NCBI GenBank assembly: GCA_002869925.2
Contig: NEWT02000035.1
Location: 86,571 to 147,684, forward strand
Direction of reading: 5' to 3'
DNA: 61,114 nt
Source: Nitrospira sp. CG24A
Lineage (GTDB): Bacteria; Nitrospirota; Nitrospiria; Nitrospirales; Nitrospiraceae
Shown here: one piece after another, positions 1 through 8,842 of the stretch
How the letters are laid out: every line of letters starts with the position of its first letter
How positions within the stretch are numbered: position 1 is the first letter of the stretch
Made by a program: the position numbers and the translations under genes
Notes under the pieces: generated by a model
What the model was told of the DNA's origin: nothing
Database searches by the model: none
Seen by the model: only the letters and a program-made list of their open reading frames with translations

Positions 1-209
1 ACATTCTTTCTTTTGCTGATCCCCCTATGGATATGGGGCCTTAAGTAAGGGGTCAAGTCTTGTAATAGCATATTTCCTCCTCACCTGTTTCACGCGATGA
101 TTCACAGTCTGAGCTAAACCAGGATGCCACGCGAGACGGGTGCTCAGAACACGCGCTGGTATCTTGCACCTGAATCCCTGACCACGTCAGAATACCGCCA
201 TTACGAGCT
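1..209. other. Intergenic region before the HhH gene
   Basis: I see no supported gene here. The short open frames on both strands lack a ribosome binding site and family resemblance. The segment presumably holds the promoter of the gene starting at 210, but no convincing -35/-10 pair was found. Confidence 0.4.
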
Positions 210-710
210 ATGATGTCCACCCCACAACACAACCAGCAAGTCGCCACGATCTTTCGGTCGATGGCGGAACGATTGGCCGCCCAGCGGGCGAACCCCTATC
301 GGGTCATGGCCTATCGAAAGGCAGCGGATACCATCGAAGCGTTGGAGGAAGATATTGCTGATGTTGCCGCACGCCACGCGCTGGAGGATCTTGAGGGAGT
401 AGGAAAAGACCTGGCGGACAAAATCGAAGAATTTCTGAAAACTGGAACTATTCAAGCCTATGAAGCCCTAAGAACACCGCTTCCGGACGCCGTGAAGGCA
501 TGGGCTCAACTCCCGGGACTGTCTGAATCGCTCGTGGCCTATCTCTATACCCGCCTGCACATCACCACATTGACCGATCTTGAGCAGTTGGTGCGCTCGC
601 ACATGCTGCGCACGACGCCTGGATTTTCAGGGTCGGAAGAACGGCTGCTGGAGGCGATTGCCGCCTCACAGCAGCCACCACTGCCTAAGAAGCCCGAGGA
701 AGCTCCTTAA
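210..710 (+). CDS. Helix-hairpin-helix protein, PolX N-terminal-like
   Basis: A 166-residue protein resembling the N-terminal DNA-binding portion of bacterial family X DNA polymerases, without a nucleotidyltransferase or PHP domain. Residues 8-75 match the beta-polymerase-like 8-kDa domain (FRSMAERLAAQRANPYRV, then the hairpin LEGVGKDLADKIEEFL); a second HhH-like segment lies near residues 98-115. The likely role is binding DNA ends or gapped DNA; no catalytic site is visible. Two adjacent ATG codons (210 and 213) are possible starts. The 3' end overlaps the convergent protease gene by 26 bp (685-710). Whether it acts alone or with a polymerase elsewhere cannot be told. Confidence 0.75.
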   Translation: MMSTPQHNQQVATIFRSMAERLAAQRANPYRVMAYRKAADTIEALEEDIADVAARHALEDLEGVGKDLADKIEEFLKTGTIQAYEALRTPLPDAVKAWAQLPGLSESLVAYLYTRLHITTLTDLEQLVRSHMLRTTPGFSGSEERLLEAIAASQQPPLPKKPEEAP

Positions 711-2061
711 AGATTTTCCACGTCTTCAGCATTTCGACCGCCTTTTGAAGTTGCACATCCTGCTCCAACGAGGGTTCGCCAAAGACCTCGCCGGGAGTGG
801 TCGGAGGCGTGGTACCGTTCTTCGGGGTGCCTTCGTCCTGTCCCTTGCCGTTCGGAGCCGGTTGGTCTTTCCCCGGCACGACTGTGGGCTTGGCTTGCTT
901 CGCCTCTCCATCCTTTTCACCGGACTTCGTCTCACCCGCCTTGGCAACAGTCGTCGATGCTGGGAGTTTCACGACAATGTCAGGCGTAATGCCGGTCGAT
1001 TGGATCGACCGCCCTTTCGGGGTGTAGTACTTCGCCGTCGTGAGACGGAGCCCGGACCCATCTCCCAACGGAAGAATCGTTTGCACCGATCCCTTGCCGA
1101 ACGAGGTTGTGCCGACGATCACCGCCCGCCCATAGTCTTGCAAGGCACCAGCCACGATTTCCGACGCGCTCGCCGATCCTTCATTGATCAGAATAATCAT
1201 GGGCGAATCGTCCATCTGATCTTTCCCCTTGGCGATCCACTCGTCCTTCTTGCTTTCACGTCCTTTCGTGTAGACCACGAGTTTGCCGCCGGGGAGAAAC
1301 TGCTCGGAGACCTCCACGGACGCGGTCAGCAGTCCGCCAGGATTATTGCGGAGGTCGAGAATCGTCGATTGGAGCTTCTGCTCTTTGAATTGTTTGAGCA
1401 CCTTGCTCAAATCCCGCCCCGTCGATTCTTGAAATTGCGTCAGCCGCACGTAGCCGATGTTGTCCAAGACCTTCGACTTCACGCTCTCGATCTTGATGGT
1501 ATCGCGGACCAGTGTAAATTGGAGTGGATCAGGAGTCCCCTCCCGCTGAATCGTCAAATTGACTTTGGAGCCCTTGGGGCCACGCATCTTCTGGACTGCA
1601 TCTATCAACGTGAGGTCTTTTGTCGTTTCATCGTTCACTTTGGTAATGAAATCACCGGCCTTGACCCCGGCGCGGTGGGCTGGCGTACCCTCGATGGGCG
1701 CAATGACGGCGAGACGATTTTCCTTCACACCGATCTGGATACCGACCCCCCCGAACTCCCCCTTCGTTTCGACCTGCATTTCCTTATACATCTCCGGAGT
1801 CATATAGGCTGAGTGCGGATCGAGGGTTGAGAGCATGCCACGAATGGCCCCCTGAACGAGATCCTTCGCCTTCGTTTCATCGACGTAACTCTTCTGAACT
1901 TGGGTCAACACTTCGGAAAACGTCTTCAGCTCTTCATACGTTTCCGTCGCATGCCCGGTCCGCTCCCACCCCTTGCCGAGCAGCACGCCCAAGACCAGGG
2001 CGACCATCACCATCGGGGCTAAGACCCAGCGTCGTCGTCGGGGCTTCTGTTCCATTTCCAT
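685..2061 (-). CDS. S41 C-terminal processing protease with PDZ domain
   Basis: A 458-residue serine protease of the CtpA/Prc family, which trims the C-termini of envelope proteins. Residues 8-30 form an arginine-preceded signal anchor, so the enzyme should face the periplasm. A PDZ domain covers about 104-175 (GGVGIQIGV). The S41 core carries the predicted nucleophile S298 in NEGSASASE and the general base K323 in SFGKGSVQT, 25 residues apart as in the family. After residue 370 comes a Lys/Pro/Gly-rich linker of low complexity, then a C-terminal tail containing EVFGEPSLEQDVQLQKAVE. It is the last gene of the minus-strand ffh-to-envC run; FtsEX/EnvC just upstream suggests cell-wall turnover, a usual context for Ctp proteases. 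Confidence 0.93.
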   Translation of the reverse strand: MEMEQKPRRRRWVLAPMVMVALVLGVLLGKGWERTGHATETYEELKTFSEVLTQVQKSYVDETKAKDLVQGAIRGMLSTLDPHSAYMTPEMYKEMQVETKGEFGGVGIQIGVKENRLAVIAPIEGTPAHRAGVKAGDFITKVNDETTKDLTLIDAVQKMRGPKGSKVNLTIQREGTPDPLQFTLVRDTIKIESVKSKVLDNIGYVRLTQFQESTGRDLSKVLKQFKEQKLQSTILDLRNNPGGLLTASVEVSEQFLPGGKLVVYTKGRESKKDEWIAKGKDQMDDSPMIILINEGSASASEIVAGALQDYGRAVIVGTTSFGKGSVQTILPLGDGSGLRLTTAKYYTPKGRSIQSTGITPDIVVKLPASTTVAKAGETKSGEKDGEAKQAKPTVVPGKDQPAPNGKGQDEGTPKNGTTPPTTPGEVFGEPSLEQDVQLQKAVEMLKTWKIFKELPRAS

Positions 2062-2469
2062 AATAATAACGTCCTTTCCTCTTCCCGTTCCCTAGTCAGG
2101 ATGCTGAAAAAGTCCCTTGTCTCACCCAGCCAGCCCGGTGGTGACTACACCCGCCCGCCCTGAGGCTGCCACGACAGCCCTTTTTCCCAGGGATGCGCCC
2201 CTTACCAGGCTGTGATCTCGCATCGCCCAGACATTCAACTATCAAACAGCACCTCTCGAACATCGAAATGGCTGGAGAAGCGTGTCCGCTCGCCAAGACT
2301 GATCCAGAAGGCGAACGGTCCAGACAAAGTGCAGTGCATTTCTCGCGCCTCTTCGCTCACTGCGGCCTGATAGACGACCCTTTTGAACATCCTACACTCT
2401 TGTGGCTTGCGTACCATTCTGTGAGATCTCAGCAGCGTTGTCTGCATAAACCAAGTTTTTTACAACCGC
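2062..2469. repeat. Gap with a partial copy of the long hairpin repeat
   Basis: This 408-bp stretch between the protease and envC holds no supported gene. Positions 2097 to about 2205 match one half of the dispersed element (CAGGATGCTGAAAAAGTCC followed by the ACCCGCCCGCCCTGAG segment) and align well with 42315-42420. Open frames here on either strand are low in similarity to any family and are read as repeat-derived. Confidence 0.6.
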
Positions 2470-3657
2470 TTACCGTCTCGCCAACCATTGGAGAGGATCA
2501 AGTGGCTCCGCCCCCTGGCGTAGCTCAAAGTATAAAGTATCTTCGCCCGTCATGCCCGTATCTCCCGTTTCTCCGATTGCTTGCCCGGCCCCGACCTGTG
2601 AGCCCACAGACGCCAGGATCTTCGAGGCATGGGCATACAGCGAAAAGAACCCGTTCGCATGATCAAGGATTATAACGAGTCCGTACCCTTTCAACCAGTC
2701 GGCATAGACCACAGACCCCGGCATCACCGCGTGAATGGCGCTGCCTTCCACCGTCTTGATTTCAATACCCCTGCGCTGCACATAGGTATTGAAGGTCGGA
2801 TGCTTCTGCCTGCCAAAATAAGAAACAATACTCCCATCAGCCGGCCAGGGCAATGTGCCCTTTACCCCACGAGGGAGAAGTGCCCCGGTCGGAGGCCTGG
2901 CCGCGGCGGCGCGGCGGCGCTGCTCCATTTCGCGCAACAAGCTATCGATACGCGAGGCGGACCGTTCTAACTCTTGGAGGGCATGTTCATAGGATTCTTT
3001 TTGATGCGTGATCTTGGTGAGATAGACCTTCTTTTCTTTCTTGACCGATTGCATCTCAGCTAGCTGTTTCTCGGTGCTTTGCTTGTAGGATAACATGCCG
3101 ACACGCGCTTCTTCCCGCTGGCGCTCCGCCTGCTCCATCTGAGCCATATCGGTTCGGAACGTGCCCATGAGCGCATAATCCCGTTCAGACACGGCTGAAA
3201 GATACTGAATCCGCCGCTGGAAATCCCCGTACGAGTCGGAGGCGAGCAAGGTTTTCCAATGTCCGAACCGGCCCTCCATATATTGCACCCGCAGCCGAGC
3301 CAGAATGGCGTCCCGGCGTTCTCGTATACTCACACGTAACCCGCCGATCTGCGTCGTGATGATCTCGATCTCCTGATCCTTCTTTCGCAACTTTTTGCTG
3401 ATTTCCTGATGCGCTTGTCGATACTGCACCAACCGCTCGTCGAGGGTCTGAATTCCCTGCAAGAGAGACTCTCGCTTTTTCCCTGCTTTATCGGCGCGTT
3501 TCCGTGTCTCTTCGATCTGATCTTTGAGTTGGTCGAGCGCCCTCCGCTCTTTCTCAATCTTGTCGGTGATCGGATCGGCAACTGCCACAGCAGGCCAGGA
3601 ATACCCCAGTAGCCCCCACAGCGCGACGCCGACCAAGAGCTTCATCCAAGACCTCAT
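2470..3657 (-). CDS. envC: EnvC-like murein hydrolase activator
   Basis: A 395-residue exported protein: signal peptide 1-27, a long charged coiled coil (about 30-255) and a C-terminal LytM/M23 domain (about 270-395). The LytM zinc ligands are not conserved: the usual HxGxD stretch reads RRGIEI, and the last histidine position is Y in TLYFELR; only YAHAS keeps a histidine. That pattern is typical of EnvC, which does not cut murein itself but activates amidases when FtsEX pulls on the coiled coil. The ATG overlaps the ftsX stop by 3-4 bp, giving a translationally coupled ftsE-ftsX-envC unit. Function follows from family and order. Confidence 0.9.
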   Translation of the reverse strand: MRSWMKLLVGVALWGLLGYSWPAVAVADPITDKIEKERRALDQLKDQIEETRKRADKAGKKRESLLQGIQTLDERLVQYRQAHQEISKKLRKKDQEIEIITTQIGGLRVSIRERRDAILARLRVQYMEGRFGHWKTLLASDSYGDFQRRIQYLSAVSERDYALMGTFRTDMAQMEQAERQREEARVGMLSYKQSTEKQLAEMQSVKKEKKVYLTKITHQKESYEHALQELERSASRIDSLLREMEQRRRAAAARPPTGALLPRGVKGTLPWPADGSIVSYFGRQKHPTFNTYVQRRGIEIKTVEGSAIHAVMPGSVVYADWLKGYGLVIILDHANGFFSLYAHASKILASVGSQVGAGQAIGETGDTGMTGEDTLYFELRQGAEPLDPLQWLARR

Positions 3658-4553
3658 GCCTTGGCCTCACCGAACCGCCGTATCGATACGAGACTACCGG
3701 CAAACCCGAGACCCATCCCTAACGCAATCAGGGCAAGGCAGACCGAGGGAGACAGGAATGCGATGAGATTGTCGAGCCCGGCAAATCGTCCGGTCGCCCG
3801 CATTTGTTGGCGAAACAATTCATACATGAACTTGAGCATGACCAGCGAGAGTGCGCTGCCCAACGCGCCAAGCGCAGCGCCTTCCAACAGATAGGGGATA
3901 TGGATAAAACTGGTTGTCGCGCCGATGAGCCGCAAAATGGCGATCTCGTCCCGCCGAGCAAAGAGTGTGAGGCGAATCGTATTGGCAATAATGGTCACCG
4001 CCGCCGCTGAGAGAATCACGCCAATGCCGATGGCGACTAACTCAATTGAGTGAATCACCTTGGCAAGGGCATCAATCCAATCTTGATTATAGTCGACCTT
4101 GGAGACCCCGGCGACCTGCCTGACCCGTTCTGCCCATCGGTAAATCGCATCAGGCGAATGGAACGGTGGGCTGAGCGCCACCACGAATGAGGCCGGTAGG
4201 GGGTTCTGGCCCAGCCCTTCGAGCAAATGAGATTCCGAAGGAAATTGTGCTTTGAACTCTCCCAACGCCTGCTCTTTCGAGATAAACAACAGTGAGGCGA
4301 CGGCTTGATCGCTCCGCAACTGTTGCTCGATCTCAGCGACCGAGTCGGAGACGAGCCGTTCATCAAGATAGACCATGATTTTGACATCGTCCTGGAGCCA
4401 TCCGGCCGCCGCCAGAAGATTGACATAGAGCAGCAAGAAAACGCCGACACAGGCCAAGGTAAAGGCCGTGGTCACGATGGCGACCATCGTCGTGGCTCGG
4501 TTGGTCCACATATTCACCCACGACTCTCTGAGAAGGTACGAAAGCGTCCTCAC
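3654..4553 (-). CDS. ftsX: Cell division protein FtsX
   Basis: A 299-residue permease-like subunit of the FtsEX complex. A cytoplasmic N-terminus precedes TM1 (about 22-45), then a periplasmic loop (about 46-165) that in the family contacts the EnvC coiled coil, then three more membrane segments (about 170-195, 220-245, 262-285). It starts with GTG, overlapping the ftsE stop as GTGA, and its own stop overlaps the envC ATG. With FtsE it should couple ATP hydrolysis to amidase activation at the septum. Length and topology are normal for the family. Confidence 0.93.
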   Translation of the reverse strand: MRTLSYLLRESWVNMWTNRATTMVAIVTTAFTLACVGVFLLLYVNLLAAAGWLQDDVKIMVYLDERLVSDSVAEIEQQLRSDQAVASLLFISKEQALGEFKAQFPSESHLLEGLGQNPLPASFVVALSPPFHSPDAIYRWAERVRQVAGVSKVDYNQDWIDALAKVIHSIELVAIGIGVILSAAAVTIIANTIRLTLFARRDEIAILRLIGATTSFIHIPYLLEGAALGALGSALSLVMLKFMYELFRQQMRATGRFAGLDNLIAFLSPSVCLALIALGMGLGFAGSLVSIRRFGEAKA

Positions 4554-5218
4554 CCCATCACCCGCCGTTCCGGCAACAACGTGCCCTGCGACAAGGTGAG
4601 CACGCGCCGATTTACTTGTTCCATGACTAGCGGATCATGCGTCGCGACCACCACGGTGGTGCCGCGCGCGTTGATGAGTTTAAACAGTTCGATGATCTCG
4701 GACGTCAAAGCCGGATCTAAATTTCCAGTCGGTTCATCCGCCAGCAACACGACCGGACCATTGACGATCGCGCGCGCAATGCAGACTCGCTGCTGCTCTC
4801 CTGTCGAAAGACCCGCAGGCAGCTGATCTCGCTTGTGGTCAACACCCACCGCTCGTAATGCTTCCGTAACTTTCCGGCGAATGTCGGCAGAAGAAATCCC
4901 TTGCACCAGCAAGGGCAACGAGACATTGTCGAAGACGGACTTTTTCGGCAACAACCGAAAATCTTGAAACACCGTTCCCACCTTGCGGCGCAGATAAGGA
5001 ATTTCTGAACGCCTGAGCATCGTCACGTTCTTTTGGTGAACGAAGATCTGTCCCTCATCAGGCTGTTCAGCCCCGATGAGCATCCGCAACAGCGTCGACT
5101 TCCCCGCTCCACTGGGACCCATGAGAAGAACAAATTCTCCCTTCCCGATCTCAAAACTGACATCCGAGAGCGCCGAACGCTGATCGTACCGTTTTGACAC
5201 ATGAATCAATTGAATCAT
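4550..5218 (-). CDS. ftsE: Cell division ATP-binding protein FtsE
   Basis: A 222-residue ABC ATPase beginning MIQLIHVSKRYD. Walker A is GPSGAGKST, the signature is LSTGEQQR, and Walker B is VVLLADEPTGNLD, all normal for FtsE. An open frame continues 49 codons upstream, but the family start and length favour the ATG at 5218. The upstream part is also rich in arginine and lacks conserved motifs. It is coupled to ftsX by a 4-bp overlap. The gap to yraN (5219-5410) shows no separate gene. Confidence 0.94.
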   Translation of the reverse strand: MIQLIHVSKRYDQRSALSDVSFEIGKGEFVLLMGPSGAGKSTLLRMLIGAEQPDEGQIFVHQKNVTMLRRSEIPYLRRKVGTVFQDFRLLPKKSVFDNVSLPLLVQGISSADIRRKVTEALRAVGVDHKRDQLPAGLSTGEQQRVCIARAIVNGPVVLLADEPTGNLDPALTSEIIELFKLINARGTTVVVATHDPLVMEQVNRRVLTLSQGTLLPERRVMG

Positions 5219-5410
5219 CTTGGGAACCTGTTCGAGTAATGCCATTCTACTGCGGCGAACGATCTGCCGGCATCTGCATTGTTCTCGGTCCGGAAAAATC
5301 CTCAACGTATTCCAGCAAATACGCCTCCGGCTTTTTCCAACCTGCGGACTCGCATCTGCCCGCACCTCCTTCGCCTCGCCACGAAGGATTGCTCGGACAG
5401 GCTCCTAGCC

Positions 5411-5803
5411 CTACCAACGGAGATCGCCTCCAGAAACTTCGAAGGCGTTCTGAATATGCTCGATGTGCGGAGCGACGGCATTCGGGCCTTGCAGCAAGAC
5501 GACATCGAATCTGCAGAGGCGATCTTTGATGTGGTGACGGGCCAAGTATTGAGCCGCTAACTGAATCAACTTCTCCTGCTTTCGGTGATGAACGGCATGA
5601 ATCGCCCCGCCGAACGCATCGGTTCGACGCGCCTTGACCTCGACAAACACCAAGACCTGACCGTCCTCAGCCACTAAATCCAGCTCCCCCAAAGAGGAGC
5701 GCAGATTACGCGCCAGAATTCGATATCCCTTGCGCCGCAGATACTCCTCCGCTGCCGATTCCCCTGCTTGGCCAAACAGTTTCCGGGGGTTAAGACTGGT
5801 CAC
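5411..5803 (-). CDS. yraN: YraN/UPF0102 nuclease-fold protein
   Basis: A 130-residue protein of the UPF0102 family, which has a restriction-endonuclease-like fold. The family core is visible: GESAAEEYLRRKGYRIL near residue 14, then GELDLVAEDGQVLVFVEVKARR, which supplies the D...ExK putative metal site. The role in the cell is not settled; family members sit next to rnhB and ribosomal genes in many genomes, as here. A GTG start overlaps the rnhB stop as GTGA, indicating translational coupling. Confidence 0.9.
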   Translation of the reverse strand: MTSLNPRKLFGQAGESAAEEYLRRKGYRILARNLRSSLGELDLVAEDGQVLVFVEVKARRTDAFGGAIHAVHHRKQEKLIQLAAQYLARHHIKDRLCRFDVVLLQGPNAVAPHIEHIQNAFEVSGGDLRW

Positions 5804-6471
5804 GGATTCATCCGCGAAGATTCACCCAGATCCATACGCGAAGGGGGTCGGCGCCCGCGACGTCCGTCCAGGAGCTGCGCAACGGGCGCAAACGTGCGCC
5901 GGTGAATCGCGCAAGGACCATACTGAGCAAGCCGCTGTAAGTGTTCCTCCGTCCCATACCCTTTATGGGAGAGAAAATTATAGTCTGGATAGGTCTGATG
6001 ATACACCGCCATCATACGATCGCGCGTCACTTTCGCGACAATCGACGCCGCGGCAATCGAGATCGATAATGTATCACCCTTAATGATCGGGCGTGAGGGA
6101 ATGGCAAGATTCGACAAGATGACCGCATCGATCAAGAGACAGTCCGCCGGGGGAGTCAACGATGCCAGCGCACGACGCATGGCGAGACGAGTCGCCTCTA
6201 AAATATTGAGGCAGTCGATTTCCTGCTCTGTGGCGATCCCAACTCCGACAGCACGCGCCCGGCGAATGATCACCTCGTAGAGCTGCACGCGTGCGGACTC
6301 TGAGACTTGTTTGGAATCATCGACACCGGCTAAACGGCAACGAGTGGGCAAGATGACCGCTGCCGCGACGACAGGGCCAGCCAAGGGGCCGCGTCCGGCT
6401 TCATCGAGACCAGCGATCAAACGATAGCCGCGCCGACGGGCTTCTAATTCGAATTCATCGGTAGGTCCCAC
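5800..6471 (-). CDS. rnhB: Ribonuclease HII
   Basis: Cleaves RNA in RNA-DNA hybrids, including single embedded ribonucleotides. The N-terminal catalytic motif AGLDEAGRGPLAGPVVAAAV supplies the D and E of the D-E-D-D site; further family motifs are DDSKQVSE and the SIAAASIVAKVTRDR block. I chose the GTG at 6471 (223 residues, starting VGPTDEFELEARRRG) because family homology begins there; an ATG at 6570 would add 33 residues of unrecognised sequence. Beyond 6572 lies a palindrome, so the longest frame is unlikely to be coding. The stop overlaps yraN. Confidence 0.9.
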   Translation of the reverse strand: MGPTDEFELEARRRGYRLIAGLDEAGRGPLAGPVVAAAVILPTRCRLAGVDDSKQVSESARVQLYEVIIRRARAVGVGIATEQEIDCLNILEATRLAMRRALASLTPPADCLLIDAVILSNLAIPSRPIIKGDTLSISIAAASIVAKVTRDRMMAVYHQTYPDYNFLSHKGYGTEEHLQRLAQYGPCAIHRRTFAPVAQLLDGRRGRRPPSRMDLGESSRMNP

Positions 6472-6571
6472 GATGCGTCCGTTTAAAGGGCACCCGACCG
6501 CATAGTCGGTGGAATCGGGGAACAGGGCTGGCTGGATACTGAAATAGCCCGCCAGCAGCGTGCTCGGCATC

Positions 6572-6631
6572 CGTGAAGCGTATCTCGTGAAGCGTCGTTC
6601 GCTTCCAGGTCCGAACGTTTCACGCTTCACG
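6572..6631. repeat. Inverted repeat of the TTTCACG word family
   Basis: Arms CGTGAAGCG (6572-6580) and CGCTTCACG (6623-6631) enclose partial copies of the same words. Similar word-built palindromes occur at 19842-19922, 45110-45146 and 57921-58022. It lies between rplS and rnhB and could be a processing or attenuation hairpin. Confidence 0.55.
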
Positions 6632-6686
6632 AACAACAAGGACGCATGTTGAGCGTCCTGCGGGATAGGTTTTCCGCAGCCTATTA

Positions 6687-7109
6687 TTAGGCCTTTGCCA
6701 CTGAGGCGGCTCCAGCCGGTTCTTCGGCCTTCCGGGCGACCTTGGACTGCCCCTTGACGCTTGCGACGAATTCCCGATCTTCGACCTTGGCAAACTTTCC
6801 CTTCTTCCCTCGAAGATAGTACAGCTTGGCCCGACGCACCTTGCCTTGACGCATAACCTCGACACGCGTCACGATCGGGGAATGGAGCGGGAACACGCGT
6901 TCGACACCGACGCCGTAGGACACTTTACGCACCGTGAAGGTCTCCGTATTCAGCAAGCCTTTCCGGGCAATTACCGCGCCTTCGAATACCTGAATGCGCT
7001 CTTTCTCTCCTTCGACCACTTTCACGTGCACACGGACGGTGTCCCCGATTTCAAAACTGGGCACCGACTGCTTCCTGAAAGACTGTTGTAACCGTTCCAA
7101 GCGATTCAT
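6687..7109 (-). CDS. rplS: 50S ribosomal protein L19
   Basis: A 140-residue L19, which sits at the 30S-50S interface. The family signature runs through [38 protein letters not shown] and [14 protein letters not shown]. The start at 7109 has a strong ribosome site (GGAGGAAGGAG) a few bases upstream; a longer frame to 7133 would overlap trmD more and lacks homology. The C-terminal 20 or so residues ([18 protein letters not shown]) form an Ala/Lys-rich extension beyond usual L19 length. It overlaps trmD by 4 bp. Confidence 0.97.
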   Translation of the reverse strand: MNRLERLQQSFRKQSVPSFEIGDTVRVHVKVVEGEKERIQVFEGAVIARKGLLNTETFTVRKVSYGVGVERVFPLHSPIVTRVEVMRQGKVRRAKLYYLRGKKGKFAKVEDREFVASVKGQSKVARKAEEPAGAASVAKA

Positions 7110-7897
7110 GAGACGACTCCTTCCTCCCCACATCGAACAGGCGGCTCCGGCGCGCCCTCACGAGTAAGTTCATCCAGCAATTGTTGATCCTCGAAACTCA
7201 AGACCCTATCTTGTAACAGATCCGGACGTCTCTGACTGGTACTTCGCAGCGCTTCCTTCCGACGCCACAGACGAATGGCTTCGTGATGTCCTGAAAGCAA
7301 TACCTCCGGGACGGGCATCCCTCGAACCTCCGCCGGCCTTGTATAGTGAGGGTATTCGAGCAACGCCTCGGTGAACGACTCTTCCTCGATCGACTCCGGA
7401 TCTCCCAATACCCCGGGAACCAATCGGGCTGAAGCATCAATGAGCACCAGCGCCGGCAATTCGCCTCCGGTCAGCACATAGTCTCCAACAGAAATCTCTT
7501 CAGGGTGCAAGGCCAGCCGCACTCGTTCATCCACTCCCTCATAGTGACCACAGAGAATGACGAGCCGACGCGAGTCGACCGCCAGATTTTTCGCATACGC
7601 CTGCGTGAATGGACGACCATGCGGAGAAGGGAACAGGAATCGAATCTCTTCACCGGCCCGCGCATAGTCGTCCTGAATTTGTTCGACCGCACGCAAGATG
7701 GGCTCAGCCTTCATCACCATCCCGGCCCCTCCACCATAGGGCACATCGTCCGCGACCTTATGACGATCGAGCGTATAGTCGCGCAGGTTACGCACGCACA
7801 CATGCAACAAACCTTTCTCTTGCGCACGCTTGAGAATGCTCTGGTCGAGTACCGGCGCGACCATCTCCGGAAATAGCGTGAGAATGTCACACCGCAT
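7106..7897 (-). CDS. trmD: tRNA (guanine-N1)-methyltransferase
   Basis: Methylates G37 of tRNAs using S-adenosylmethionine. A 263-residue SPOUT enzyme with the expected [12 protein letters not shown] start, [17 protein letters not shown], the knot region [15 protein letters not shown] and [20 protein letters not shown]. The ATG at 7897 follows TTGAGG at good spacing; the longer frame uses TTG and gains nothing. The rpsP-rimM-trmD-rplS order is the classic one. Confidence 0.97.
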   Translation of the reverse strand: MRCDILTLFPEMVAPVLDQSILKRAQEKGLLHVCVRNLRDYTLDRHKVADDVPYGGGAGMVMKAEPILRAVEQIQDDYARAGEEIRFLFPSPHGRPFTQAYAKNLAVDSRRLVILCGHYEGVDERVRLALHPEEISVGDYVLTGGELPALVLIDASARLVPGVLGDPESIEEESFTEALLEYPHYTRPAEVRGMPVPEVLLSGHHEAIRLWRRKEALRSTSQRRPDLLQDRVLSFEDQQLLDELTREGAPEPPVRCGEEGVVS

Positions 7898-8423
7898 GAC
7901 GATCCTCAATCAATTCGTCGATTCCGCGAACCGTCATCCGCCGACGCGCGAGATCCACCGACGTCACAAAATTCTTCGCGGCGGGAATGAGAACTTCCTG
8001 CGTCCCGTTGCGTACGACGAACACATGATTCTCCGGTATCTCTAAAATCGTCTCCAACACACCGACCTCAAGACCCCGTTCATTCTCGACCGTCATCCCA
8101 ATAAGATCGCATTCAAAATAGACATTCGCAGACAACGTCGATGCAGGAACACGCAGAACTTGAATGAGCCCCCCGCGCAGCATGCCGGCAGCTTCCGGCG
8201 TCGTCACACCCGCAAGACCCATAATGTAGGTCGAGCCTGCTCGACGAACATGCGTCACGGTCATCTCAATCGTCCGTCCCGTTGTCTCCAACACCTGCAC
8301 CTGCTTCAGATGGTCTAACCGCCCAGGCACATCGCTCAACGATCGAACTTTGAACTCACCTCGTACGCCGAAATGGCGCTCGATCTTGCCGATCGTTACC
8401 AAGTCCATCTGAACAGTCGCCAC
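7887..8423 (-). CDS. rimM: 16S rRNA processing protein RimM
   Basis: Helps 30S head assembly by binding S19 and maturing 16S rRNA. A 178-residue protein with the N-terminal GKIERHFGVRGEFKVRSL barrel motif and the C-terminal PRC-barrel (YFECDLIGMTVEN, then ILEIPENHVFVVR). The start is uncertain: GTG at 8423 (used here) lies right behind the rpsP stop, while ATG at 8408 gives MDLVTIGKIE; neither has a clear ribosome site. The 3' end overlaps trmD by 11 bp. Confidence 0.94.
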   Translation of the reverse strand: MATVQMDLVTIGKIERHFGVRGEFKVRSLSDVPGRLDHLKQVQVLETTGRTIEMTVTHVRRAGSTYIMGLAGVTTPEAAGMLRGGLIQVLRVPASTLSANVYFECDLIGMTVENERGLEVGVLETILEIPENHVFVVRNGTQEVLIPAAKNFVTSVDLARRRMTVRGIDELIEDRHAV

Positions 8424-8426
8424 GTC

Positions 8427-8741
8427 CTAGGCGCCCGCCTTCTTCACCGTCTTCGAAGCTTTCGCCGTCGTCTTCGCAGCCTTCTCCGTTTCAAACTGCT
8501 TCCATACGCCACTGCGTCGGAGCAATGTCTTGACGGTGACGGTCGGTTGGGCTCCCTGATGCAACCAACTCAACACCCGTTCCTGCTTCAGTTCAGGCAG
8601 ACCCGCCTCCTTCAAGGGATCGAAAATCCCAAGAATTTCCAAGAATCGCCCATCGCGCGGCTTCCTGGAATCCGCTGCCACCACACGATAGAGCGGTCGT
8701 TTGTGTCGTCCTGTCCTTGTCAATCTCAAATGAACGGCCAC
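8427..8741 (-). CDS. rpsP: 30S ribosomal protein S16
   Basis: A 104-residue S16 with the family core HLRLTRTGRHKRPLYRVV and FLEILGIFDPL. The last 20 residues are a Lys/Ala-rich tail. The start is GTG with a purine-rich GGAGGAAAT upstream. It heads the rpsP-rimM-trmD-rplS group; 101 bp separate it from ffh upstream, and that gap contains short repeats of the word TCAGCTTTCAG. Confidence 0.96.
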   Translation of the reverse strand: MAVHLRLTRTGRHKRPLYRVVAADSRKPRDGRFLEILGIFDPLKEAGLPELKQERVLSWLHQGAQPTVTVKTLLRRSGVWKQFETEKAAKTTAKASKTVKKAGA

Positions 8742-8842
8742 GTGATTTCCTCCCTCTTAAGAAAAATTCTCAGCTTTCAGCCATCAGCTCTCAGCTTTGA
8801 GTGAACTATTTACTCGCCTGATTGCTGAAGGCTATTTCCCAT

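Noticed and set aside
2193-2675. Open frames in the gap between the protease and envC
   Set aside because: They run through a repeat copy and into envC antisense, without family similarity.
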